Assembly (NCBI RefSeq): GCF_035046485.1
Contig: NC_085138.1
Coordinates: 334,883,312 to 334,947,311, forward strand
Length of the DNA stretch: 64,000 nt
Reading direction: 5' to 3'
Origin: Aedes albopictus
Taxonomy: Eukaryota > Arthropoda > Insecta > Diptera > Culicidae
Below the pieces are notes generated by a model. It was not told the origin of the DNA, did not search any database, and was given only the letters and a program-made list of their open reading frames with translations. Shown piece by piece: positions 30,481 to 42,115 of this stretch (positions are counted from its first letter, which is position 1; the number at the start of each line of letters is the position of its first letter). Position numbers and translations under genes: made by a program.

Positions 30481-31500
30481 TACAGTAGAGCGGCAATTTT
30501 TCTGACTTTCCATACAAGGTTGATGTTTTGAAATCGATTTTTGTTCTATTTTTAAGCAAAGTCGCTTACTTCAAACATCTCAATCTCCGTAATTAATGCT
30601 CCGATTGAGCTAAAATTTTTACTGTAACTCGCCTAACATATGATATGTCAAATAAACGTCGAGAAAGAATTTTTAAGTTGTTTTTTTCTTATTGAAAAAA
30701 ATACATTTCTTCAAAATTTTTTGGGAATTTTGCTAAAATTTAAGAAGATCGTCCCTAAAACTCGCCAACATCTTGAAATTCATCAATCTGACGCAAAACC
30801 TGTTTTCAGATGATCGAATGGTATTGTATTCAGCTTTTAATTTATGAAAAAATATTTGAAATTGGTTGCACAAAACGTAATATATTTGAATTTTAGTAAA
30901 TTACATATTTTTAAAAGTTGCAAAACTCGATATTGAGCTAAAACTCAAAAACTGTTCTACTTAAAAATTTTTGAAGGTCGGTTTCGAAAACAGCACTAAA
31001 TTGTGCTTCAAAAATGTTGGTCGTTGACAGAAGTTCACGACTTTCGTTTTATTTTGTAAACTTGTGTTATTGACTAAAATTTGATCGTTCATTTACTCAC
31101 TTGTGGTGCACAATCGACTAAAGTTACAGCTACGTCAGTGCAGTGGAAATTGATATTTGCTTCTTCAAAATCGCGAGGCAAATTGTTAGAAAGAGAGGGA
31201 AGATAGAAAAAATTACACGTCGTCCCGTGCGACCTTAATATCGACCATTATCAAACAAATAAGGGTATACGGTATACCGAATGGTTTCGTCAATTACAAC
31301 TCGAAACGAATTTTATTTTGTTACTATTATTTTGAATTTCGTTTCTTTGCGTCAAATTCTAAAAAAATCGGCCTCTAAAGTGTTACAAAAGTATCTCGAG
31401 TATACTATGTTTTAAACCATGGTTTCCCCAACTGTAAGTCGCGACTCCCCAGGGGGGTCACCGGCCTTCATACAGAAGATCGCTAGGGATAGTCGAATAT
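30481..31500. other. Unassigned AT-rich DNA
   Basis: No gene or clear repeat seen. Confidence 0.4.
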
Positions 31501-31696
31501 TTTACTGTGTACATACATACATTTATTTGTTCAACATCACATTTAAAACAACATATAATCAACAATAGTACGCCACAATACTCGGTTTGTGGCTGCCGCT
31601 CTCCATCCTCGGTTGCCCCCACTGCCCGCCAGGTCACGATCCACCTGGTCCGCCCATCGTGCCCTCTGCGCTCCACGCCTTCTTGTGCCAACCGGA

Positions 31697-33430
31697 TCAG
31701 TTGCAAACACCAGCTTTGCAGGGTTGTTGTCCGGCAACATGCCCTGCCCACCGTATCCTTCCGGCTTTGGCCACCTTCTGGATGCTGGGTTCGCCGTAAA
31801 GTGCAGCGAGCTCGTGGTTCATCTTTCTCCGCCACACACCGTTCTCCTGCACACCGCCGAAGATCGTCCTTAGCACGCGTCGCTCGAAAACTCCGAGTGC
31901 TTGCAGGTCCTCCTCGAGCATGGTCCATGTCTCGTGCCCGTAGAGGACCACCGGTCTTATTAGCGTTTTGTACATGGTGCATTTGGTGCGAGGGTGAATC
32001 TTTTTCAACCGCAGTTTCTTCTGGAGCCCATAGTAGGCCCGACGTCCGCTGATGATGCGCCTCCGAATTTCACGGCTCACGTTGTTGTCAGCCGCCAGTA
32101 AGGATCCGAGGTAGACGAATTCCTCCACCACCTCGAAAGTATCCCCGTATATCGTAACATTACTACCCAGACGGGTCCGGTCGTGTTCGGTTTCGCCTAC
32201 CAGCATGTACTTTGTTTTGAGGCATTCACCACCAGTCCGGCCTTTGCTGCTTCGCGTTTCAGGCGGGTGTACAGCTCTGCCACCGTTCCAAATGTTCTGG
32301 CAATAATGTCCATGTCGTTCGAAAAACACACAAATTGACCGGGTTTTGTGAAAATCGTTCCCCGGCTGTTGAGCCCGGCTCGTCGCATCACACCTTCCAG
32401 AGCGATATTGAAGAGTAGGCATGAGAGTCCGTCACTTTGTCTTAGTCTCCGGCGAGATTCGAATGAACTGGATAGTTCACCCAAAACCCTTACGCAGTTT
32501 TGCACACCGTCCATCGTTGCTTTAATCAGCCTAGTCAGATTCCCAGGAAAGCCGTTTTCGTCCATGATTCTCCATAGCTCTACGCGGTCGATACTGTCGT
32601 ATGCCGCTTTGAAGTCGAAGAACAGGTGATGCGTTGGGACCTGGTATTCACGGAATTTCTGGAGGATTTGTCGTACGGTAAAGATCTGGACTGTTGTCGA
32701 CCGGCCGTCGATGAAGCCGGCTTGATCACTTTCCACGAACTCATTCGTTTTAGGTGACAGACGACGGAAGATGATCTGGGATAGCACATTGTAGGCAGCA
32801 TTCAAAATAGTGATCGCCCTGAAGTTCTCACATTCCAAATGGTCGCCTTTCTTGTGAATGAGACAGATTACCCCTTTCTTCCACTCCTCCGGAAGCTGTT
32901 CGGTTTCCCAGATCCTGACTATCAGCCGATGCAGACAGGTGGCCAACTTTTCTGGGCCCATTTTGATGAGTTCAGCTGCGATACCATCCTTACCAGCTGC
33001 TTTGTTGGTTTTGAGCTGGTGAATGGCATCGATGCGTGGGAGTTGGTTCATTTCCGTCCTCCGCTGCACTGGCGTCGTCGTTTCCTCCGTTGCCGTGGGC
33101 TCCCGTGCCTACGTTCTCCACGCCGTCCAGGTGCTGATCGAAGTGCTGCTTCCACCTTTCGATCACCTCACGTCGGTCCGTCAAGAGGCCTCCGTCTTTA
33201 TCCCTGCATATTTCGGCTCGCGGCACGAAGCCGTTGCGGGATGCGTTGAGCTTCTGTGTTTCTTGTGAACGGCACAGCAGTTCCATTTCTTCACACTCCG
33301 CTTCTTCAAGGCGGCGCTTTTTCTCCCGAAAGAGGCGGGTCTGCTGTTTCCACTTCTGTTTGTAACGTTCCACGTTCTGTCGGGTCCCTTGCTGCAGCAT
33401 TACCGCCCTCGCTGCGTTCTTCTCCTCCTA
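31697..33430 (-). pseudogene. RTE reverse transcriptase, broken copy 2
   Basis: Pieces in several frames: linker EVIERWKQHFDQHLDGVENV (33069-33400), RT core NKAAGKDGIAAELIKMG, GFIDGRSTTVQIFTVRQIL, FFDFKAAYDSIDRVELWRIM, RRRLRQSDGLSCLLFNIALE (32197-33069), then YLGSLLAADNNVSREIRRR and RWAGHVAG (31697-32422). Motif C reads FSNDMDIIA, so the ADD catalytic pair is damaged, and motif B has S where G is usual. A frameshift near 32200-32240 separates the RT core from the C terminus. Dead. Confidence 0.85.
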
Positions 33431-33554
33431 AACCGTTCTGTACTCTTCGACGAACCATTCGTTTCGTCGATTCCGTTCCACGTACCCGATGGTGCTCTCG
33501 GCTGCGTCGTTGATGGCTGCTTTCACTGTACTCCAGCAGTCCTCTAGAAGGGCC

Positions 33555-35420
33555 TCATCGAGCTCGTCTGGCAACGCGGCCTCGAGGTTTTGCACGCATG
33601 CTGAGGCGACATTCGGTTGTTTCAGCCGCTCTAGATTGTACCGTGGTGGTCACCGGTATTGTTGGTGACGGAGAGTTTTGGGCGCAGATCACCAGATAGT
33701 GGTCGGAGTCGATGTTGGCGCCACCATAGGTCCTGACGTCGATAATGTCGGAGAAGTGCCGTCCGTCAATCAGAACGTGGTCGATTTGAGATTCCGTCTG
33801 CTGTGGTGATCTCCAGGCGTAACGATAAGGGAGGCTGTGTTGGAAAAAGGTGCTACGTATGGCCATATTTTTGGAGGCGGCGAAATCAATGAGTCGTAGT
33901 CCGTTTTCGTTCGTTTGCTGGAGGGCGCTGAACTTACCAATCGTCGGTCTGAATTCCTCCTCCTGGCCTACCTGAGCGTTCAAATCTCCTATGATGATCT
34001 TGACGTCGTGGCTTGTGCAGCGATCGTACTCGCGTTCGAGCTGCGCGTAAAATGCGTCCTTGTCATCATCAGTGCTTCCGGAGTGTGGGCTGTGCACGTT
34101 TATTATGCTGAAGTTGAAGAATCGGCCCTTGATCCTCTACCTGCACATTCTTTCGTCGATCGGCCACCAACCGATCACGCGCCTCTGCATATCACCCATC
34201 ACGTTGAAAGCTGTTCCCAGCTCGCGTGTGTTGCCGCAGCTCTGGTAGATGGTATGATTACCTCTAAGGGGCCATCCATAAACCACGTGGTCACTAAGGG
34301 GGGAGGGGGGGGGGGGGTCTGCCAAAAGACCACGAAAAGCCACGGAGGGGGGTGGGGGGGGTCTCGACCAAACCACGTGGTTTTTTATTTGGTATTTAAT
34401 TTTTCCTGCCTGTTCCAAAAACATTAAATAATTTTTTATTCAACTGGATAAATTGTTTTTTTTTCTGTCCACAGCACGAAAAATTGTATTGTTCATTTAG
34501 ATTCCGTACAAACAAACCACCTGTATCTTAGAAAACAAATCATGCATCAAGAATAAATATATTTAGTGCACTTTAGCCTTCCGTCGGTCGCGCGGTTGGC
34601 TACCACCGCAAGCACCACGCTAATGCAGGGTACAGAAAGCGAGATTTTTTCAACGTGTTGTACAAAATGCAGGTTTTTTTTTACGTTTCCACTTCTTGGT
34701 GGAGAGCTCGGACTTAGTTGATCCATCTCGCTCTCAAAATGCAGGTTTATGAGAAATTTCAAAGAAACTTTTTCTTTTATTGTGGATACTTGGAAATGTC
34801 TTAAGGAAATTTCCTTTTGCAGATCCCCCGGTAATTTTTTTTTCAACAGCTGCCTTCTTTTTCTGAGGCTGTTATCCTTGATAAAATTTTACCTACTTTG
34901 TTGCAGTGATATTTAAGACGAATTTTAGTCATTGCCCGAAGGAGTATGTCTTGTCTCTCTTCAAACACACTAGTGTTCTTTGAAAATTTCCACTGTTATT
35001 AATTGAAGTGCATTGCATTCTTTGTTTGCCTTGCATAAATGCGTATTTTGTGTGGCAACGATACAATATGCGGTTACTGTGTTGTGGTTATTTTTTATGT
35101 GTTTTGAAAAAAAAATGCGCATATAAAAAAAACCACGTGGCCACCCCGGGGGGGGGGGGGGGTTCAGCCAGAAACCACGCAAGACCACGGTGGGGGAGGG
35201 GGGGTCTAAAGTTCAAGAAAAAATGACCACGTGGTTTATGGACAGCCCCTAAACGTTCGCACCATGGATCCTGTCCAACATACCTCCTTCAACGCTACGA
35301 TGCCGAACCCGCGGTCTTTCAGTAGATCGGCGAGTATGCGGGTGCTCCCAATCAAGTTGGGAGATCGGCAGAGTTTCCAATCGCAAGTCCTTTTTGTTCA
35401 CTGGGGTCGTTGCCGTTGGT
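33555..35420 (-). pseudogene. RTE endonuclease, copy 2, split by a MITE
   Basis: Before the MITE (35253-35420) the frame reads GSTRILADLLKDRGFGIVAL then KEVCWTGSMVRTF. After it (34267 downward) come RGNHTIYQSCGNTRELGTAF, IIIGDLNAQVGQEEEF, RSTFFQHSLPYRYAWRSPQ, SQIDHVLIDGRHFSD and NIDSDHYLV, an APE-type endonuclease whose Asp/Asn/His residues (GDLN, SDHY) are still present. The two parts join in frame if the MITE and one TAA are taken out. TWNC, seen in the related copy, is changed to KLCRS here. Confidence 0.8.
34268..35249. mobile_element. TAA-flanked MITE in RTE copy 2, 0.98 kb
   Basis: Starts GGGGCCATCCATAAACCACG and ends with the inverted CGTGGTTTATGGACAGCCCC; TAA at 34265-34267 and 35250-35252. 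Long G-runs with AAGACCACGAAAAGCCACGG lie near each end. A larger relative of the 164 bp element at 3107. The interior (about 34440-35110) is AT-rich and non-coding. Confidence 0.9.
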
Positions 35421-35775
35421 CTCGGTTCGTATTATTCGGTTGCTGATTTTCCGATACAATGTTTTTTTTTTTTACGGCTGGCTCGTAGGGCCTGACACCA
35501 ACCCCCTACTTTCCGGAGGACCATAGTGCACAGCTGAGCTTAGAGTCCTTTCCTGGCACTCGGACGTAGATCAGCTGCCCCTAACATGGGGATCAGACGC
35601 TGTTGTGAGCCGCTCCACCTGGAGAACAGACGCTCAGGTTTACCGAAGCAAACCCCCCCCCCCCTTCCCTGTCAGCCTACGACCAAAGTTCCCACCGGGA
35701 TTGGTTACCCGATCTTCCCTAAGGTTGCTCATAGTTTCCGGCCGGTACCGCGAGGAGGTAGGGATAGGAGTTGTT

Positions 35776-36007
35776 GGGCAGAGGCTAGTGGATCACAATA
35801 GGTTCTGAATTGTGCAGCATACCCAGCTTTTACCGTGCGAATTTTACTGTAACAGACAACAAATGGGGGAAATTCTACGGTAGGTCGCGAAAAGTACGTC
35901 TGCTGGTAAAAGGGGGTCACGCACTGGTAAGTTTGGGAACCTATGTCTTAAACCTACCTTTCCAAAGCAAGGTCTTGCGGGATAGCTATTAGAGTGTGTC
36001 AACGTTA
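35776..36007. other. Unassigned DNA
   Basis: Nothing recognised; may include the extreme 5' end of the adjacent RTE copy. Confidence 0.35.
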
Positions 36008-36010
36008 TAT

Positions 36011-37431
36011 GGTCGGGGCTCTGCTAAACCGAACCAAAGACCATTTATTGAAAAATTGAGTTTTCTTAACCATTAGATGAAGAATATGATGATCTTCTTT
36101 TCGTGTAAAAATCCAGCAATTCTGACAGCTCTTCGTGGAGTAAATACAAAATTTCTGTTTGGCAGAACATACAAAAAATAAAATTGCATCCAACCAGAGT
36201 GAACTGTAAACCATTCCATAGAATCAGCGAAATATTTTAGTTTTGGTCCAAATGATGAACATTTCAAGTTTTCCTCATCGCTGTCAGATTTCTAACTTCT
36301 AACCGACTCATAGTAACAATCTGTGAGAGAATTTAACACGTAATCAAAAATACGGGTGTTGGAGGATCGATTTGGATTTCGATGGCGTTGATCGCCATTT
36401 TTCCAAATCACAGTCAGCCAGACCGAACCAAATCCACTGCATTTAAAAATCAATTTATTCTCAACAATACAAAGATGAACTGGCTTTGAATACATGCGTT
36501 ATGTTGATACACCTCATACTGATTATTTAACCCAGGAGTCGTCATTGAACAACAAGGATAATAAGAATAATAAAGCTTGAAAAAAATCAAACACTTGGTT
36601 CGCTTTGGCTGATTGAAAAATGGCGTTTTCACGAAAACCATGCTAGAGAAGAATGTTTAGAACTTGATTCAGACTTAACAACTGACCTTCAGCTAAGTAA
36701 AATGACCTAGAGGTAACGTGCTTGGTTATCACTTAAAGGACCCAAGTTCGAATCTCTTTAATACTTTCGAATTTTTTTGTCTTAGTTCACTTTGGCAGAT
36801 CATTTTCATGGTTTTCTTCGACCAGTATAAATTTGAAGTACACAAATTGCTCCATTTTCACATCTCAGGCCCTCAGGACATGCAAGGACATCATTTGACA
36901 TAATTACTCTTGTTCTGTGCCTGCACATGCACCGCCTATAAAAAAAAACATAGATGGGAAGGGCTGAGCTGGGAGGGCTTCCGCCGTTTACATTTCACAC
37001 TATTTTGTGACCTTTGTGCTACCATACTACGCGTCCTCTCTGATTCATGTAAAGGATTGTGAGTGATATCGATTTCAACTTCATAGACACTGAAAAATTG
37101 AGATTTTTTTATCACATTCCGACTGGTTTTCTCTGAAACAAAGAAACACAGTCAGCCACACTGAACTATAAACCATATTCCAATGTTTTTGTTCAGCCAG
37201 AGTGAACTGAGTGCAAAGTACTGAGAAATTAAATGGTATTATATCAATGATTTTAAATAATTTACATGTTTTCTTCATCTCTGATGGTTAATAAAGGCTT
37301 GTAAGTTACATGTGTGCGAAAAAGTTTCAAATAATGTTAGCTGTTGTTTATTTCTGAGTGGTTGAACTTGAAGCTTAATTATCTCGGAATAAACTTTTTG
37401 GCGCTTAGTTCGGTTTAGCAGAACCCCGGCC
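36011..37431. mobile_element. TIR DNA element, 1.42 kb, GGYCGGGGYTCTGCTAAACC ends
   Basis: Left end GGTCGGGGCTCTGCTAAACC then GAACC. The right end, read inverted, is GGCCGGGGTTCTGCTAAACC then GAACT. TAT flanks both sides (36008-36010, 37432-37434). The interior holds subterminal repeats of a CAGCCAGAGTGAACTGTAAA type at about 36195, 36410, 37150 and 37195. A weak B-box-like AAGTTCGAATCTC lies at about 36740. No transposase frame. Confidence 0.75.
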
Positions 37432-37434
37432 TAT

Positions 37435-37595
37435 GGGAAAATTGAACACCCAGTGAACAAGTTCAGAATTTTTCGTTTAACAATAAGCGTTCCCGGACTT
37501 GAGTGGATTTCGAACCCACACTTCGGCTTACAAACCGCCTTAACGACTGATACCGTTAACTGGCTTGGCCATGAGGCCTAGAACACTATGTATAC
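37435..37595 (-). mobile_element. tRNA-derived SINE relic (non-Feilai)
   Basis: On the minus strand: CATGGCCAAGCCAGTTAACG (A-box-like), CAGTCGTTAAGGCGG, GTGTGGGTTCGAAATCCACT (B box), then AACGAAAAATTCTGAACTTG and CACTGGGTGT. These points align in order with the element at 55295-55520. Its 3' end is cut off by the TIR element to the left. Confidence 0.7.
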
Positions 37596-37960
37596 GCAAA
37601 CAAAATGTGCTTATAACAAAAAGCTGAGCACAATTTGCTCCATGAACCCCATATTGCTCCTTTTCCGTAAGCAGTCAAGTTTTAGAGAGGATCAATAAAG
37701 AATTTTGCAAGCAATGATTGCAAGAAGAAATATAAGCAAATAGTACCAATTCGCACAAAAACGTTTTACAAACAAGTTTTCACCAAACTTTAATGGGAAT
37801 TTAGTTTCGTTTTGGAAAATCCCGAGTGAATTCGCATTTCGAATCGATCTCATGTTCCATTTAGTTCTGTTCTGTACCGCAAATGCTTACAAACAAACAA
37901 CACAAACGCCTTTTGCTGAGAGATTAATGTTGAAACAAGCACGTAGTTCTCATTGAGGTA
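37596..37960. other. Unassigned DNA
   Basis: AT-rich; no feature recognised. Confidence 0.4.
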
Positions 37961-37964
37961 CGAA

Positions 37965-38290
37965 CAAACTGATATGCGTCCATCGTTGATTACAACAATC
38001 TTGTAAGATTCCCAGGAAAAACCGTTCTTCATGATGTTGCATAGCTCCGAGAGGTCGATGACGCCTCGAAATCGATGAAGAACTGTAACATTCTCTGGCG
38101 TTATGGAGGGTTTGCCATACGTGTAAGATCTGACCGTTGTCGACCGGCCGTCGAAGGAGCTAACTTGATCACTTCCCACGAGGTTACAAGTGATAGAACA
38201 GAAGAAGATCACGGGTAGGACTTTGTAAGGCTGCATTCCGAATGATGATCTCTCAGAAGCTCTTATATTTCAGACGGTCGCCTTTCTTTA
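37965..38290 (-). pseudogene. RTE reverse-transcriptase scrap
   Basis: Minus-strand frame reads SSFDGRSTTVRSYTYGKPS then RGVIDLSELCNIMKNGFSWE and a diverged INDGRIS, matching the stretch between FIDGRSTT and ATMDGVQ of the RTE copies. It belongs to a different RTE subfamily that it shares with the scrap at 46025-46270. No intact motif remains. Confidence 0.75.
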
Positions 38291-39100
38291 GAAAAACTAC
38301 GATAGATAAGTATCAACTACTTGGATTTGAAAAAGCCTTAACATTGTACACTTGTTGCTCTGCCCAACGAATCAGCATAGATAATAAAGCAGTCAGTTTA
38401 TGAAATTCCGAAGTGATTCAAACGATCCCAATGTAGTAACTACAAAAAAACATTTCCAAGAACATAACTTATCAATAATCGGCAGACTGACAGGCATCAA
38501 CAAAGAACCCAGTGTCAAAACAAAATGTTCTATACCTATGGTCCAGTTTCTCCGCGCAATGGGCAATTATGAATGGGATTTTAAATTTCTGCCATTTAAT
38601 AGATGCACACTGCTAAACGACCGTCGTCATGAATGATGCATTTCGATCCAATTATTATTCTGCGTCATTTAAAGGTCTACGGCTAGGCACACATACGCAT
38701 GCAAAGTTTGACATTATTATCAATTAGCAAGAATAGGCTATCTCCTGCAGTGCTTCAGAGGTGAGAATTTCTTACTAGAACAAAGACGTCTCCTGAGTAG
38801 ACGACCCTATTGATGCTGCCGGCTAGAACACCGCTGTTGAGTAATCAGTCACTATACCGACATCTCATGCTCCCGTACAGACGAGTATGCCATAACCGGA
38901 CTTCAAACAAATACCTAGGTAAGGCGATGACCCAAACACCATAGCACAGTCACACTGTAACCCCAGCTAAAGTTTACATACAGTTTTTTTCCCCAGTCTT
39001 CAACGTTTATTATTCCTTCCTTGCCGGGATCGTTTGAGTGTGCCAGTTGATCCGCGATCGTTCCGGCTGGGTGTTGCTTCAAAACAACAACCACAGTAAC
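38291..39100. other. Unassigned DNA
   Basis: No gene recognised; the 78-codon frame at 38400-38636 has no domain. Confidence 0.35.
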
Positions 39101-39130
39101 CTGCTCATCGCGTTGAGTGAGGCTAATTGC

Positions 39131-39229
39131 TATAAATTGTCTTCGTCTAGTCTCAGTTCGAACGAGGCAACCGATCGAAGCGGTTCGAAAAATATTGGTA
39201 GGACAGAGAGCGAGACACGCGGAATAACG
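39131..39229 (+). promoter_or_regulatory. Candidate promoter and 5' UTR exon (possibly of the gelsolin at 48.9 kb)
   Basis: TATAAATT at 39131 is followed by TCAGTT (39153-39158), a perfect arthropod initiator. The 24 bp from the first T of the TATA box to A+1 is shorter than the usual 30. A 5' splice site ACG|GTGAGTC lies at 39229/39230. If used, the intron would run to the 3' splice site TTTCTAG at 48937, six bases before the gelsolin ATG. CTCAGTTCGAACG here recurs with one change upstream of the second gelsolin exon. The link to gelsolin is inference. Confidence 0.35.
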
Positions 39230-39299
39230 GTGAGTCGGTGTAGTCTAACAAACTTGTTTGAAATTGAGCCGGGTTCGGTGGAGGTGCCGAAAAGATTTG

Positions 39300-40019
39300 G
39301 GCGATAAGTGAAGATAGGTATCAAACCTGTCATGGATGTTTACCTGATCATGTCGAAAGGTTTGGGTGTGATTTTATAGTGATTAATGAAGTTAAGTGAG
39401 AAATGCACAAAGAAGAAATACCTAAAGTGTCGATCCGCGTGACCGTACAACTAGGAAGAGACAAACCTCAAAGGAGCCTTGAAACCGTTCGAAGACAGTA
39501 TTATCGCTTGACTGACCTTTGATGTCACGCGCAGATGGTCGGCCGTATTCGTTTATAAACCCACAATATAAACAACCGATAAGTTCAAAGACAAAATTTT
39601 ACATTCAACGGATTTCTTGGAAGTTATACGAATGGAATTGTGCGGTAAATGCAATGATTGACGTGACTCTAAACAAAAAGTGAAAAATACAAAATAATAA
39701 CTTCCCAGTGACGTGCAAGATTCTTTATGCACCGTGAAAGCTAAGTGGTGAAATTTGTTCTTGGATAATAAGCTTGTCGCAGAAACACTTTACTTTGAAA
39801 TTAAAAGTTTGATAAAATATCAAAAATCACAAAAAAAATAATAGAAATTTGTTGGGCTTTCATAAAATTTGTAAATTAGCCATTTAACGAAACGACAATA
39901 ATGTAAATATTGATATTTGAGGTACTGGGTCATCTGGCTGAATATCATTTGGCTGAGTGAAATTTGGCCAAATGCCGTTTGTCCGAAAACGGAATGATGA
40001 ATTTAAGTGACATACAGTT
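39300..40019. other. Unassigned AT-rich DNA
   Basis: No gene or repeat seen. Confidence 0.4.
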
Positions 40020-40462
40020 TAAAGTCGCCGAAGACACCAAAGTTGTGTGACTTCAAATAACGAAGTTATACTAACAATAGTGAAATTTACGTGAAAATCA
40101 CGTTTACATGACTATTTTGAATGTTAATTGCAAATTTATCAATTTTAAAACTTCATACGTGTTAATCAAAGTAGCCCGCGTCTGATGATACCAACTTTAC
40201 AATTTTTCGGGACGTTCAAAGTGTTTTTTTGGGCAAAATAGTAAAAATTACTATGATTTTACTAGCAGTTTTTTCAAAAAGTTGCAAATTTCGGCAAAAT
40301 TTTATGCTTGCGTGAAAATATATCACATCTATTAAATCTGAATATTTGCCGGAAGTATAATTTGGTGTTTTTGAGATATCTTGATTCTAAATATTGATGT
40401 TTTTATACCTAAATTATTTTGATAGAGAAGCAATTCTTTATTCCGGAGTTATCCTGCCAGTA

Positions 40463-41737
40463 AGGACTGTTCATTTTATAAAGAGGACAACTTTGCAAGG
40501 CTATAAAAAGAAAACGCGTAGTTCAAGTTTGAGCAGCCTTGGTTAGTTGTTCAGTACATTATATTAGTAGATAATAACCATAAATAAATTGGGTTAAAAT
40601 TATTAAACTTCATAGAAATGTGGCAAAGTGTTTCGAGAGATCAATTTTTCAATTCCCAAAAACTAAAGATAAACACAAAATTTCTGTAAAACATCGGTGT
40701 ATCGTTTTTAATTGAATAAAAGTGTTTGCCATGCTGCAGCAGTTTGAGTGATACATATTCTGGCAAAATAAAAACCTAATCGGAATAATGGTTGTTGAGA
40801 TATTAAAGTTACAAGTTGGACTCGATTTTCAGAATAAAATTTATTTGTTAAACAAAAATGTATAAAAATATTAAATTTTGAATGTTTTCAATGGATCTAG
40901 TCGAAAGTACTAATAATGCAATTTCAAATGCAGAAAACCGCTTCTTGATAGCATTGTTGGCTTGGTTACTGTGCTTCATGGCAGTTACCGGAGATAAAAC
41001 CGCTTCGTTCTTTTAAGGTTCTTCTAAATTACAATGTACTCTATTGCAAATACAACTTAACAATGATGTCGAAAATAAAAATTGACATGTAGTTATTTTC
41101 AAATAAGGTATATAATCACATAGGGTCAGACCTTGCTGAAAATAAATAATAATAAGCTTCTCTAGAATCAAAAACTTGCATTTATGGAGCAAAAAGTATG
41201 CAATTTTTCATTATGGCCATCTTTAAGTATTAAATTTAAGATGAAGAATGTACTTTAACGCATATTTTTCTTCGGTATCATTGAGAATGCGATTCTCTTC
41301 TATACTGGACAAATTTTGAACTGATTCCGTAGTGTTATTGCATCACTGGACTTAAATAAGTATTTTTTTATCAATTTCATTGATAACAAGGCAACTCACT
41401 ATATCAAGCTGTATAATGCTTGGTGCATTATTACTGACCAACTATTACACTCTACCTTTAGAAGAATAGTATGAGATCCCAACACATTGAAAAGCTCTTG
41501 AAAATTTTAAAGTTATGTATGTGGAAAGTTGTGTAGAATTTTGAGAAATGGGGTTTTATTGAGTTTTAACGAAAACCGCTCCAGTTCCATAGCTAAGGAC
41601 AATTTGTATAATGTTATATTTTTGCTATACTGTAGAACAGCTATGGAAATTTATGCAAAAAAACGATAATGATTTTATTGAAAAATAAAAAAGATATCAC
41701 ACAAATAAGGTGTCCTCTTTATAAAATGAACAGTCCT
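40463..41737. mobile_element. TA-flanked TIR element, 1.27 kb, copy 2
   Basis: Near-identical to 10474-11747 over its whole length, with the same AGGACTGTTCATTTTATAA termini and TA at 40461-40462 and 41738-41739. The few differences are scattered substitutions and single-base indels. Non-coding. Confidence 0.9.
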
Positions 41738-42029
41738 TAGATACTCACGGATCACTTTTAAATTAAGAGTTTTATGTTTACCCAACGCCCTCATTACTTT
41801 AAAATGACGTTTTGTGTTCAATTGTTTTGTGCATCAATTTATTGAATCAACAGTGCTCATATATTTATTGGTGCATTGAAAGAAAGAAATTATAATGGTA
41901 CAAACCCTGTGTGAGCGACTCACGCAAGTACAAAGTTTCGTTATACCAATCCGTATGGTCAATTATGATTTTCAGTTAACCCAACGTACATACGTCAAAA
42001 TGAATAAATTATTGACTGAATTATAAAAA

Positions 42030-42115
42030 AAAAATCCTCGACTCAAAATGAGATTTGAATTCACGACTCTTATATAACAGGCAAGTGCTTTACTAACTAA
42101 GTCACTGTGTCAAAT
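42030..42115 (-). other. tRNA-like segment in the foldback loop
   Basis: On the minus strand: GTGACTTAGTTAGTAAAGCA (A-box-like), then GTGAATTCAAATCTC (B-box-like). Tract length resembles a tRNA but no convincing cloverleaf is visible. Confidence 0.4.

Larger units (their letters stand above)
31505..35775 (-). mobile_element. RTE-clade LINE, copy 2, interrupted by a MITE
   Basis: Minus strand: 5' region near 35775, endonuclease about 35420-33650, reverse transcriptase 33430-32197, C-terminal part to about 31700, then an AATAAATGTATGTATGTACA tail at 31505-31535. Same family as the copy at 1-1905, opposite orientation. The 5' limit is approximate. The MITE at 34268-35249 splits the endonuclease. 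Confidence 0.85.

Noticed and set aside
34300..35200. Long G-runs as regulatory G-quadruplexes
   Set aside because: They are parts of MITE termini shared with 3107 and 22771; no independent evidence of function.
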